Source of the DNA: Gliomastix tumulicola
Lineage: Eukaryota > Ascomycota > Sordariomycetes > Hypocreales > Bionectriaceae
NCBI GenBank assembly: GCA_001599755.1
Contig: BCHX01000006.1
Span: 2,901,336 to 2,965,335 of the forward strand
Direction: 5' to 3'
Length of the DNA stretch: 64,000 nucleotides
A program made the translations under genes and the position numbers. The notes below the pieces were generated by a model. It did not search any database. It had not been told where the DNA came from and worked only from the letters and a program-made list of their open reading frames with translations. Numbering within the stretch: the stretch's first letter is position 1; every line of letters starts with the position of its first letter. This document shows, in pieces, positions 53,074 to 63,482 of the stretch.

Positions 53074-54783
53074 ATGAAGTCAATCGCCTCAGTCTCGGCC
53101 TTCTTGGCGCTGTTGGCAGCTCCCCAACCCCTCATCTTGGCTCACGCAGCCGCTCTCGTGGGCCGTAGCAACAACGGCAACAGCAAAGTCTGGACCCCGG
53201 CCGACAGCTACCTCGGCGACAGCAGCGGGACCCCTCCCAACTCTTCACTCCCCGAGCCTCCATCTGATGTCGACGTTGTGATCGTGGGCGGCGGCTTCTC
53301 AGGTCTCATGTCGGCGTATGAGCTGCAAAAGGCCGGCCTGAAGACCGTTTTACTTGAAGCCAAGGGCGCCATCGGCGGTCGCTCACGATCGGTGAAGCGA
53401 AAGAGCGGCGAAGGCATCATCGAACTCGGCGCCACGTGGATCAACAATAAGACCCAGCCGGTCATCTTCGGTCTCACCGAGCAGTTTGGTCTGGAAGTTG
53501 CTGAGCAGTTCACAGACGGCGAGTCGGTATTCCAGGGCCTGGACAGCAAGGTGGAGAGACTGCCTCCTGGCTACATTCTCAATGTGAGTCTTACCTCTCA
53601 TGATGATATCAGGTGGCGTTGGAGCTGACTGACTCGGACATAGACGCTGGATCCCGAGGACGCGAAGCTGGAGGGCGACCTCATCTCTCTTGTGATTGAA
53701 GCCGAAGAGCAGCGCAACATCCGCAAATTCGACGACTTCCCCTTGGAAGATGATGTGTCCTTCGAAGAGTGGGTGGCTAAGAGGGGACTCTGGGAGAATG
53801 ACCATGTCCGTGCCGTTTCTCGACAGGCCACGGCTGCCATCGTGGGACGCGAGCCGCACGAGGTTGGTGCGCACTACTTCCTTGACTACATCAAGTCAGG
53901 AAACGGCCTCATCAGCCTCAGCACCGAGGGTGCCGATGGTGCTCAGTCTCTCAAGGTTAAGCAGGGTAAGATGTTCCCAACGAACGCAGTGATAATGCAC
54001 TCGCTAACTAGTAGGTTTAATGTAGGCACGACGTCTATTGCAGTCAATCTGGCCAAGACCTTGACTCCCGGAAGCGTCCTCATCAACACTCCCGTGAAGA
54101 GTATCAAGGAGCACAACGGCACCACCTCCGTTACCGCCGCTACTGGTCAGACTTTCAAGACGAAGAAGGTCATCCTCGCCATTCCGACCAACACCTACGC
54201 TGACATCAGCTTCTCCCCTCCCCTCCCCTGCAAGAAGACTGCTCTCTTCTCTAGCACCAAGCCGGGCATCTACGCCAAACTCATCCTCTCGTATGCCGAG
54301 CCCTGGTGGAGGGACGCCGGCCTCGTCGGCAAGTTCAGCTCCGCCGTCGGCCCCGTGTCTTTCAGCTGGGACACCTCTGATCTCAAGAAGGAGCAGTACA
54401 GCCTGGCCATCTTTGTCGCGGGGGACATTGCAGCGCGGTGGTACGAGCTGCCCGATGAGGAGAGGGAGGTTAGCGTCGTCGAGCACCTGGCCAGCCTTGT
54501 TGGCGAGGACCTCGAGGGCTATGCCCGCGACGTGCTCGAGATCAACTCTGCCGAGTGGACTCTGGAAGACTACATTTACGGAGCGCCGACGAACTCCATG
54601 GGACCCGGTATGCTACGAAAGTATGGCAAGGTTCTCAGGGAGCCCTTTGGCAGTCTGCACTTCGGCCGAGGGGAGACTGCGTACGAGTGGAAGGGATATC
54701 TCGAGGGTGCTCTCACGGCTGGTCAGAGGCCGGCTGAGGAGGTCATCGATGAGCTTGGCGCCTCTTGTGAGGCAGAAAACTGA
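53074..54783 (+). CDS. Secreted flavin monoamine oxidase-like protein
   Basis: Exons 53074-53583, 53644-53965 and 54026-54783 (two 60-nt introns) encode 529 aa. A signal peptide (about 1-25, MKSIASVSAFLALLA) precedes the FAD Rossmann motif VVIVGGGFSGLMSAYELQKAG with LLEAKGAIGGRSRS (68-106). ELGATWINNKTQP, TPVKSI, the substrate-domain SFSPPLPCKKTAL and AEPWWRDAGLVG, and the C-terminal FAD strand FGRGETAYEWKGYLEGAL complete the MAO fold. Intron 2 is a multiple of three and open, so unspliced reading wrongly inserts 20 residues (KMFPTNAVIMHS..). The spliced VKQGTTSIAVNLAKTL fits the family. No covalent-flavin Cys motif is evident. It should oxidise amines outside the cell, giving aldehyde, ammonia and peroxide. 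Confidence 0.88.
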
Positions 54784-55419
54784 GGCTGGGCTTTGAGGGA
54801 TCGCTTACGCGTCTCAGATGGAGCTGCAAATGCGCCTGTGTTCGATTTGCTAGCTGTTCACTTTGCTACTACTCTGTTCCCTGAGTTTCACTTACGGTAG
54901 AAGTTTTCTTCCTCGTTTTCAACAAGTTATCATTGTCTATTATGTTCTACGAAGGCACACTAGTGGAACATCATTCGGGGGGTCTTTAGTATGCCTTGTA
55001 TCATCCAGAACCTTCTTGTTCCACATATCAACTTCGCCGTAATTACTTATGGAGTAGCCTAGATCATGGATGTGTTGACAGTTACAGGTGATGTTCATAC
55101 TGCCGGGCTTTCGCATCATTACCGTGATGAACGTCATCGTAACATATTCAGATAGAGATGAATCAGTATTAGGAACCACATAGACCATTCCTCGGCTGCG
55201 AGCAGTTGAAGTAGTGATTGAGCGTAACATATTCAAACCTGTTGCAACTTGGCGTCTTTCTGCCATTTATCTATAAATGTGTTAGATGGCATTCTGAATG
55301 GAGGTAAAAAATTTGGAATCACATCTAATTCAAGTAGTCGACTGAATGCAGCCTTCTTGACAACAACCAATTAATCGACCGATAAGCATACTGATCATAT
55401 CTCACCTCCCACTTTAATC
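54784..55419. other. Intergenic region, no gene seen
   Basis: AT-richer flank between the amine oxidase and the coiled-coil gene. No domain-bearing frame or RNA gene was found. Confidence 0.5.
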
Positions 55420-55722
55420 ATGAGTACCGCGAGGAACCACGAGAACCTCTACCAGAGGTTGGGCGAAAAGAAGGGCCAGCTGGGACTTCTTGCCTCAGTA
55501 ATCAGACATTGCCAGGGACAGATCAACTCCGTGAACCTCGAATACACGAGGAGATGGGACAGACAAAGCCGCGCTTGGCAGAACTCACCCGAAGGGAAGG
55601 CCTTCCAGAAGGAGAACTTTCGAAAGCGAGCCGGCTATGAACGGCGCATCAGCGAAGCTCAGGCGCAGATTGAGCAGCTGGAGAACGATATGAATGAGTT
55701 GAGACGCCAGGTCATAGGATAA
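55420..55722 (+). CDS. Small coiled-coil hypothetical protein, 100 aa
   Basis: A single exon. The product is almost entirely helical and charged (LYQRLGEKKGQLGLLASVI, then ERRISEAQAQIEQLENDMNE) with heptad-like Leu/Ile spacing near residues 75-98. There are no membrane segments, signal or recognisable family. The ATG lies 14 codons before the first helix and has a TCATG context. Codon use is close to that of neighbours. It could be a free microprotein or a fragment of a longer gene. Confidence 0.5.
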   Translation: MSTARNHENLYQRLGEKKGQLGLLASVIRHCQGQINSVNLEYTRRWDRQSRAWQNSPEGKAFQKENFRKRAGYERRISEAQAQIEQLENDMNELRRQVIG

Positions 55723-56914
55723 TGAGTGGCGTGCTTGCCGTCCGCAGCTATGGGAACTCCTGATTGTATTGGTACCATCGTTTCCTTCTCTTGACACTGT
55801 ATGTTTTCGATGGCCATAGATTAGCGAGATAAAATATAGGAGGCAAAAATATTACTAAACCTCGTCTCTCACGTGCTAGTGAAGTGAAGTGAAGATTCTG
55901 ATGTGACCTAGAGAAGGTACACAATGCTTTCCCGCAACTGCCACTTCGGCATGCCAACATTAGAGATCCTGGCATTTGTACCATCTTTGACTGATCATGT
56001 TTAACCGGAATTCCCATCTGAGCTCGTATCACCCTTCCGACTCCCATGTCTGAAGATCATATAGGTTCAGATCACTCGCATAAACCCGCCCCAGGGTGTA
56101 TAATACGCGTCTATGATGTGACATTCAGATTTGACAAGCTGTGAAAGAACACGTAAAAGGCCCAGCCTGCTTGAATAAGAATGACGGGTGTTCAATGGTC
56201 AGGTTGCCTCTTCTTTGCTCGCCCATGTCTATCTGATATGGCACTATGAGCAATATTCAGCGTAGCCTATGAGCCATTGTCTCTAACAAGCCATAGCACC
56301 CCTTTTCGTCGTATAGCGTAAGCCTTCAGCTGCCAGCGAGATGGGAGCCTAACCGGTCTTCTACGCCTGGCCAGCGTCGTATTTGCAAGCTAGTGCCCAA
56401 AACAACCTTGTCTTGCGGTCGAAAGCCCACCCTCGCTTCGCTATTTTCTTCATCGGGCAATTCCCTCAACACGAACGCAAAAGCGGGTGTTTCTTGCTAC
56501 CGTGCTCTCCGTCCCTGGCCCTGGTCTGCCTGCCTGCCAAGCGTAGGAGCCGGATCGGAGTCAGAAGGATTCAGGGAGTTGAAGGAAAGCTTTTCTGGCA
56601 GTGGGGACAGAGTCGGTACTTTGGCGATTTTTAATGGCGTCGCTTTATGTCATGGTGGGGTCTTCGCTTCGAGAAACTGGTGCCATGTTCAGCTGCTCGC
56701 TCTCTCTGGCTTATCCCTCCTCTTCACGGGTGTGTGTCTCACCGCAGGGACACACGGTTTTCACTGGCTGTTATTCTTATCTGCGCGCGTTTGTCCCATG
56801 TCGGTGTGTGCTGGCGCCCTCCTCCCCCCTCCCCTCACGCGCGCGTGACCCGTTAAGAGGCCTCTGGGCAGGCGAGGAGAAAGTGCCTCATCCCTGCCGT
56901 CTCCGAAGGACTGC
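55723..56914. other. Intergenic region, no gene seen
   Basis: 1.2 kb. Overlapping frames at 56383-56918 (+) lack domains and look like leader or random sequence upstream of the Zn2Cys6 gene. Confidence 0.45.
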
Positions 56915-59079
56915 ATGAGCTACTTTGGCTCTCGGCAAGACTGGAACAGAAAAATGTCATCTGGCCATCTACATGTTGATTCGGCAGTTGGGCCGACCGC
57001 GATCCCGAGCCAGCATTTGGCGGCACGGCAGGGCGTCAAGTTGAAGCGTGCCTTTCACCGCAAGGTCAAGACGGGGTGCCGCACATGCAAGTTGGTTCCC
57101 CCCTCCACACATCTCTCCGCTCTGATTCCGCCCTTCCGCTGTGGCGGAATATATCCCACCGCCGCCAAGCTCTTCTGGTCGGCGATCTGGCCCTGCTAAC
57201 CAATTGGCTGTAAACTGTTGTGTGCAGGCTGCGAAGGGTGCGCTGCGACGAGGCAAAGCCAGCGTGTGAGCGATGCGTCACCACGGGCCGCGTCTGCGAT
57301 GGCTACGGCGCCATGCAGCAGCCCGTCGACATCCCCTTTCGCGCTACTACGAGTACTACTGCGAGTACCACTACTACTACCGCTGCTGCAACGCAGATCA
57401 GCAATCACAATCTCGGATCGTCCCGCTCGGGCACTTCCCAACACGACAGCCTCCCCAGGGTGGTGGCAGACGCCACCACCGCGTCCCCTCCTCCTCCTGG
57501 CGCTTCCCCAGACGCCACCGCCGACCTGAAGCTGGTCATTCCCCGAAAGAGCACTGCCGAGATGCGCAGCTACCGGTACTTCCTGGACGTCACGTGTCCC
57601 GCGATCGCGGGGTCTTTCGACGTCGATCTCTGGATGCGCGAGATCCCGCAGGCCTGTTTCGCGGACCCGGCCGTCTGGCACGCCGCCGTGAGCTTCGGGT
57701 CCGTGTACGAGTACTATACGACCTTGGCATTCACGGGCCACAGGCCGTACCGGCGGAATGAGTTCGCGCTGAAGCAGTTCAACTCGTCGATCCGGTACCT
57801 CACGGCGTCGCCCTCGACCCCGGCCAGCAAGTGGCGTGCTCTGACGATATCGATCATTTTCGTGTGCATCTGCTGCTTGGAGAGCCTCTTTGACGAGGCA
57901 CGCATGCACTACCAGTACGGGTACAAGCTGCTGCAAGAGATAGAAGCAGACCTTGACACAGGCAGCGAGGATGCAGCAAAATCCAGCTCCGAGACAGACG
58001 CGGAAAGTCGGAGCCCTAGTCCGGGGTCTGCCGTCGGGCAGCGCAAACCGCCATATCAGTCTCCGATTTCAATCGCCTCACTGAGACGTATTCTATCTTG
58101 TTTCGAGCTCCGGGAGGTGACCTTGTTCAACGGGGGCACCATCGAGTTGCCAACTATCCATGCGGAACAGGACCTGTACAGGGCGTGGGCTGGCTATGTG
58201 CGGCCATCTAGTCATGCTGAAAGGCACCTTACGATTGAAAACATGACATATGCGAACCGGGCCGCCCAGTCGCTCATGAATAGCTGTTTGGTGTTCTCGC
58301 AAGACAATACCAGCGAGTTGGTCGAAGCCTTCACGGACCCGTCGCAAGAAATCATCGAATCACTAGCAAGAAAGCGAGAGCCTTTGCTTCAATGTTTTCG
58401 AGACATCGACATCGCTATCGGCATCTTCCAGGATATCCTTGGTCCCGAGGCAGAAGATAAGAGCCATGGTACGAGGAAATTGACGGAGAGGAAGCAGTTA
58501 CGTTTGGCGTTACTATCCTTGAGGCTCTCCCACGAACTGAATCGCTTTGTGCTTGCTCAGTACCCTGACTGGGTCAACCTTGGTCACGGCAAAAATGATG
58601 GTAGCAGCGGAGTCAATCTCTCCTCCAAAGCTTCGTGCACGAAGGTCCTCGACCTCGCTGATGAGACGGAAGCTTTGCAGAACGAGCTCCGGGCCTGGGG
58701 TGGCGGTGTTGCCGTGCCTCCCATCGCCATGATCACCATGCCCGTCGCCTTTGTGGTCTTGATGGGCCAGAAGTGGGCGGATAGGCGGCGAGCATTGAAT
58801 GTGCTCAAGCGGCCGCGGCTCGAGGGACTCTTGGAACATGCCATGGCCTCGAACCTGGCCACGGCTATCATGGACAGGGAGATGCGGCTGGCCAGGGAGT
58901 TTGCGCAGAGCAACGTTGAAGACGATGAGATACTTGCCGGCCAGTTTCATCCCATGTGTAGAGTACACAAGACGAAGATCGACTTCATCACCGGGGCGCG
59001 GAAGGCGGACATAGAGATGAAGACCTGGTATGAGGTGGCCAATGACCTACCAGGTGAGAAAATGAGCTTGGAGTGGTGA
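56915..59079 (+). CDS. Zn2Cys6 transcription factor
   Basis: Exons 56915-57090 and 57228-59079 (137-nt intron, branch GCTAAC) encode 675 aa. The cluster is split by the intron and restored on splicing: C55, C58 / C65, C72, C75, C82 (TGCRTCK + LRRVRCDEAKPACERC). The low-complexity Thr/Ser region (95-140) comes from ACT-rich DNA. The regulatory domain begins near 170 (YRYFLDVTCPAIAGSFDVDLWMREIPQ) and contains AVWHAAVSFGSVYEYY, the hallmark of the fungal C6 group with the 'W..AV.A.G..Y' motif. The start at 56915 or at the in-frame ATG 13 codons later are both possible. No neighbour obviously forms a pathway with it. Confidence 0.87.
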
Positions 59080-59775
59080 TTGAGGGCTCACACTGAGCTC
59101 ATGTGCATATGACACAAAACAAAGGTTAGATCATGTATGTAAATAGTCACCTGTACATAATAAGATGATCGATGTTCTCCGAGCTTGGAAGACGAGGAAC
59201 ACGCATAGCTAGTTCGGCTCTTTTGGAACATGTTCTGATCGCCTCGCCTCAACGGGGGGCATCACGAAGGGGGGCTTGTGCGTTGGGCAGCTCTCACACG
59301 AGCAGTCAGAAGCCAAAGGATCCTGGGTGGATGACCCCCCGGATAAGGCAGACTGAGACCGGGGTGTGGTGGTGGCATGTGGTTCAATCGGGATCCTTTT
59401 GAGGGCAGGCCCACCACTGTGCCTCAAACCACGATGCCTTTGTAGAATTTAGTACCAATATTTCTCTATTTTAGGCTATCAATTCCGTCATGGTGGGTTC
59501 GTCGCGGTCAAGTTGAGGTCATGGCTGTGAATCACTGGGCAAGGTTGAGAAGAGCCACGGTCCAGGACTGAACAGAGCTAATCAAGTCGTCGTGAACAGC
59601 CTGGAAGGAGTCACCGCCGGAGGGTTTATTAGTCTTTCCAAACAAAGATCCCCGACGCATTGTCTGCTGGTGTATAAATACATTCGCTTCTTTAGTCTCC
59701 CCCCCTCGCTTACCTCCCTCTCCCGCCTCACTACAGCCTCCATTTCCTGTCTCTCTGCACAGAGTTCGATAAAAA
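59080..59775. other. Upstream region of the GPI-anchored protein gene
   Basis: No gene is seen. TATAAATA is at 59673 and a C/T-rich leader (59697-59760) precedes the ATG. Confidence 0.5.
59673..59680 (+). promoter_or_regulatory. TATA box of the GPI-anchored protein gene
   Basis: TATAAATA lies 103 bp upstream of the ATG at 59776, followed by a pyrimidine-rich leader typical of well-expressed fungal genes. Confidence 0.55.
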
Positions 59776-60375
59776 ATGATTCCATCCTACGTTTTCGCCC
59801 TCACAGGGCTGATTGCCACTACCGTCGCTGAAGCCGAGATCGAAAATGCCCTCTTCGAGGTTGGCATTTCGGCTAATACCCACGAGCACGAAGCGCTTGT
59901 AGAGAAGCGCGATGATGAATCAAAGCTCCGCTGCGCAACCTCCGTCGTCCTGGATCTCATGCCGGACATGCCCACCAACAGCGCCTTCTCATCGTGGATC
60001 GAGTCCGCCGGCGCAGACCGTGTCGACGTTTCAACCTGCACCGTCACCGTTCCGTCCTCCTTCTCCGACGACTACCTGAGCTACTACAGTACCCTGACGG
60101 ACTGGCTTTCGACGGTCTCGGATGATGCGGCCAAGGCTACCGACTGCGGGATGGACGGGTCGCTGTACCTCACACTGACCCCTCTCTGCTCTACGAGCCG
60201 CACGGTCATCTGGGAGGGCGCAACGCCGACCACAGGGAGTGCTGCGTCAACGGCACTTCCTACTGTGAATATTCCGGCGGAAACTATCTTCATTGGTTCG
60301 GCATCGAGTAGCCGTGGACTTCTGGGCTTCTCTGTCGCACTGACTGCCTTTGCTGCGGTCTTCCTGGCGCTATAG
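59776..60375 (+). CDS. Secreted, probably GPI-anchored protein of unknown function
   Basis: A single exon, 199 aa, ATG in an AAAAAATG context. The signal peptide is MIPSYVFALTGLIATTVAEA. A short propeptide ends at a Kex2-like KR (VEKR-DDES, about residue 45). The mature domain has four cysteines (LRCATSV, STCTVTV, TDCGMD, PLCSTS) and the segment YLSYYSTLTDWLSTV, then a Thr/Ser/Ala-rich stalk and a hydrophobic tail (LLGFSVALTAFAAVFLAL) fitting a GPI signal. The fold resembles small Cys-rich fungal surface proteins of unknown role (infection-structure or wall proteins), but no named family can be assigned. Confidence 0.75.
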   Translation: MIPSYVFALTGLIATTVAEAEIENALFEVGISANTHEHEALVEKRDDESKLRCATSVVLDLMPDMPTNSAFSSWIESAGADRVDVSTCTVTVPSSFSDDYLSYYSTLTDWLSTVSDDAAKATDCGMDGSLYLTLTPLCSTSRTVIWEGATPTTGSAASTALPTVNIPAETIFIGSASSSRGLLGFSVALTAFAAVFLAL

Positions 60376-60626
60376 AGAGGGAGATCCATGCGAGATCGGA
60401 TGTGAAGATGGTGGACGGTATTTATGATTAGGGAACTTGGGCCACAGCGGAAGAGAAATCTTACAGAGCCTTTAGACGTGTAAATAAACCTAATTGATTG
60501 TGCGAGCCGTATAAGGCAAATAAAAGTCTGCCTGCCGACACAGCTAACAAGGCGGTCTATTGAACGAGCAACTGAGGTCATCTTCGCGAATGACACTAGA
60601 TTTAATACAATACATGTCTCGAGCCC
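60376..60626. other. Convergent 3' flanks
   Basis: Short region between the GPI-protein stop and the DenD-like stop. AT-rich, no feature seen. Confidence 0.5.
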
Positions 60627-61654
60627 TTAATTCCCACCCTCTAGAGTCTTCTTGAAATCCCTTACAATATCGTCAAAGGATGTATCCCGCTGGAATCCCA
60701 GCCCCAGGGCCTTGGCGTTGTCAAACGTCGCCGGCCACGAGTAAAGAATGGTCTTGGTCGGCGGGTCCTCCTTCTCCGTGACGTACTTCAGCTTGTCCTC
60801 GCCGCCAACCCGCGCCAGAGAGTCCATCATGTCCTGCACCGTCACGCCGAGTCCAGGGAGGCAGAGCACACGATCATAGTCAGGCAGCGAATCCTTGGGC
60901 AGCGTGAGCGAGTACACCAGGTTCGCGACCAGCACCCGCGGCGAGCACAGCCAGTGCTTGAAGCCGCGGTCCTCGATGGGGATCTCGCACGGCAGCCCCT
61001 GCATGGGCTCCCGGATCATGCCGGAGAGGAAGGACGACGCGGCGGCGGTGGGCTTGCCGGGGCGGACGGAGATGGTGGGCAGGCGGAAGATGAGCGCGTC
61101 GACGAAGCCGCGGCGGTGGTACTCGTTGATGAGGTACTCGCACATCATCTTCTCGGCGCCGTACGAGCCCTGCGGGGTCGCGCGCTGGGTCTCGTTGACG
61201 GGCTCCTGGACGACGCCGCCGTAGACGGCTTGGCTCGAGGTGTAGATGAGCTTGACGCCGGGGCTCGTCTTGCGGAGTGTGTCGAGAAGAATCCTGGTGG
61301 CGTCAAAGTTGACCCTCATCCCTGGCGCTTTTGCATTAGTGGCTGAAACCCTGGAGAGAGACCCTGTAAGAGAGAGAGTAACTCACCCAGCTCAAAGTCC
61401 TTCTCCGCCCCTGACGACATGATGCCGTGGAACAGGAAAGCAGCATCCAGCTTCTCATCGGCAACTGCCGCCGAGTCAGTGAGCAGGTCGGCCTTGATGG
61501 CCGTGGCCTGCTGCGACCACTTGGCACCAGCCGGGATCGGGGGCTCGATAATGTCGGTGAGCACGAGCGTGTATCTCCCCTGCTCGTCGTCCAGCAGCGT
61601 CTGCGCCAGCAGCTGGCCAATGAAGCCGGCCGCTCCGGTGATAAGAACCCTCAT
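60627..61654 (-). CDS. NAD(P)-dependent epimerase/dehydrogenase, DenD-like extended SDR
   Basis: Exons 61654-61387 and 61321-60627 (65-nt intron) encode 320 aa. The N-terminal Rossmann motif ITGAAGFIGQLLAQTLL (5-21) is followed by FHGIMSSGAEKDFELG, MRVNFDATRILLDTL and IYTSSQAVYGG. The catalytic Y-x-x-x-K is in GSYGAEKMMCEYL. FRLPTISVRPGKPTAAASSFLSGMIREPM is strongly reminiscent of D-erythronate dehydrogenase-type SDRs, which oxidise sugar acids. No sugar-acid kinase or isomerase neighbour is seen, so the substrate is open. The junction restores DFELGMRVNFDATR in frame. The protein is cytosolic by lack of signals. Confidence 0.88.
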
Positions 61655-62478
61655 CCTTCGTCGTGTTTTGATGCGGGGTAGGAAGAAAAGCGAGTCAGTG
61701 TGTCGTGTGAGCTGACAAGGTTGATGACTTGTTCGATGGATGCCTCTTCTAGGGGGTAATCAGGGGGTTAGATGAGAAAAGAGACACACACGTATTCTCG
61801 AGCTGGGAGGGGGGAAGTCAATAAATGATGCTCTAAAGGTCGGTTTCATCGGGCTTTTCCACCGATACTGGACGATGACCGGCGTTTCTGCCGAGTCCAC
61901 CACCCACACTGAGCGAACATTCTGTGCGGGGTTTTAAAAAGGGGACCGCCGGCCGGCGACGCCACAGAGAGAAAAACGGCGAGAAAACGGCGCTTCGAGA
62001 AGCCCACCACGCAAAGGCTGCCCTGCGATCGACTTCTCGGCAGCCGTGCGGCGCGAACCAGAAGAGAGAAATGCCGGGATGATGGCAAATTGGGCGACGA
62101 GATGCTCGGATCTACGAAGGCATGTACGTCAGCACGGGCACAGCCGCACCGGCAGAACAGGGAGCAAGTCCGGATTCCCAGAAACCGGTTTTTGGGCTGC
62201 CATTTCAACGTTATTGAGCTGCACGATGAGGACTTTGTGTGTGAAGCATTGTCAGCATAATAATTCAGAGAAGCTTTGACCCGCGAAAGTCCACTAAATA
62301 AAGGAGCCTCCTCTCGTCGAATAATTCCGATGTGCACGGAGGGTGTTGTTCTTACGCAACACGTTCTCCGGGTTTCCCTGGAAGACCCCCCTCCCTTCCT
62401 CCTGAAGTACCAAAATTCACATCCTCGATCCATCGACGACGAGCGGGCGCGCGTCTGCCAAAAAATCCACAGCGGGCT
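61655..62478. other. Intergenic region, no gene seen
   Basis: Upstream of the DenD-like gene and downstream of the broken NmrA-like gene. Frames here (for example minus 61846-62433) show no domain. Confidence 0.5.
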
Positions 62479-63482
62479 CTAGGCAGGTGAAGGCCTGCTG
62501 CGGGCCTCGACCAGAATAGCCTCCAGATCAGCCTCAGGGCGGAGTTCTAGGCCGACGAGCTCGTTGTCCACCTTCTCGTAATGAGCGCGGAACAGACCAC
62601 CCATGATGGTCGCCTTGATGAAGGCGAGTGCGTTGGCCGCGTTGGGCTCCGCCGCCAAGACCTTCTCTCGCTCTGCGAGGGCGGCTCGAGGATCATGGGA
62701 TGCTCGTGACCGTCCATTCGGTGCCTGCAGGGTCGTCGTCGTGCTTCCTGATAACAAAACTCGTGGACTAGGAGGTTGCGATTCCTGGACGCCTCGGGCT
62801 GCTTCAAGGCCCCGACGATGGCCCTGCCGATCCCCGCCATGGTGGTGCTGCTAATGCGGTGCTGCCCGCCGTCCTCCCAGAGCTCCACGGAGCGGCCCTG
62901 CAGGTCGACCAAGATGCCGTCGCCGACGAGAAATTCGGTGAAGCCCCCCGGTGCTGAAGATGGTGTACTCGAGCACGCCCTGCGCGCGCGGCCTTGTCCT
63001 TGAGATAATTCTGGATGCCGACAAAGAGCGGGTAGGGCGCCGAGGCCAGCGAACCTGGGGATCAGTCGACACGCTGCCCGAAATCGCTGGGAATGAAGCG
63101 CTTGACGCCGACACGGATGGCCGCATCAATAATGGCCGGCTGGCTGGCTCCCAACGGCCTCCATGCCCAACGCAGCAATGACGACATCCTTGCCGCGAAA
63201 AGCCGCTTCGAGACTCTCCTGGGAGCGAGCCGTAGTCGACCACGACAGACTTGCTGACGCCAGGAGGCAGATCCTGGGCCCTCTTCTCGCTACGGCTGAG
63301 CAGGGATACACTGAATCCGGCGCCCGTTAGGACCGGGATGATAGCAGCACCCAGATTGCCTCCCTGCAAAAGTGCAGATGCTGATCAGTACTTATACTGG
63401 ATTGGGAAGTGTATGTGGCAGGGGGGTGCGCTGCTGAGGTACTCACGCCGAGAACCGCAAGTTCCCTGAAGGCAGCGGCCAT
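62479..63482 (-). pseudogene. NmrA-like (isoflavone-reductase-type) gene broken by multiple frame shifts
   Basis: A start exon 63482-63447 (MAAAFRELAVLG), an 83-nt intron and a body from 63363 (GGNLGAAIIPVLTGAGFSV, the NADPH-binding loop) are clear. After VVVDYGS the protein continues only if the frame changes. The pieces are SQESLEAAFRGKDVVIAALG; IIDAAIRVGVKRFIPSDFGQ; PYPLFVGIQNYLKDKAARAG; VLEYTIFSTGG; a segment through LVDLQGRSVELWEDGG and NLLVHEF; a HDDDPAGTEWTVTS piece; and HDPRAALAEREKV to the stop. Several breaks look like one extra base, often at C, G or T runs (near 63230, 62950, 62757). Order and spacing are those of an intact NmrA-like reductase. It is either a very young pseudogene or locally poor sequence. 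Confidence 0.75.
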
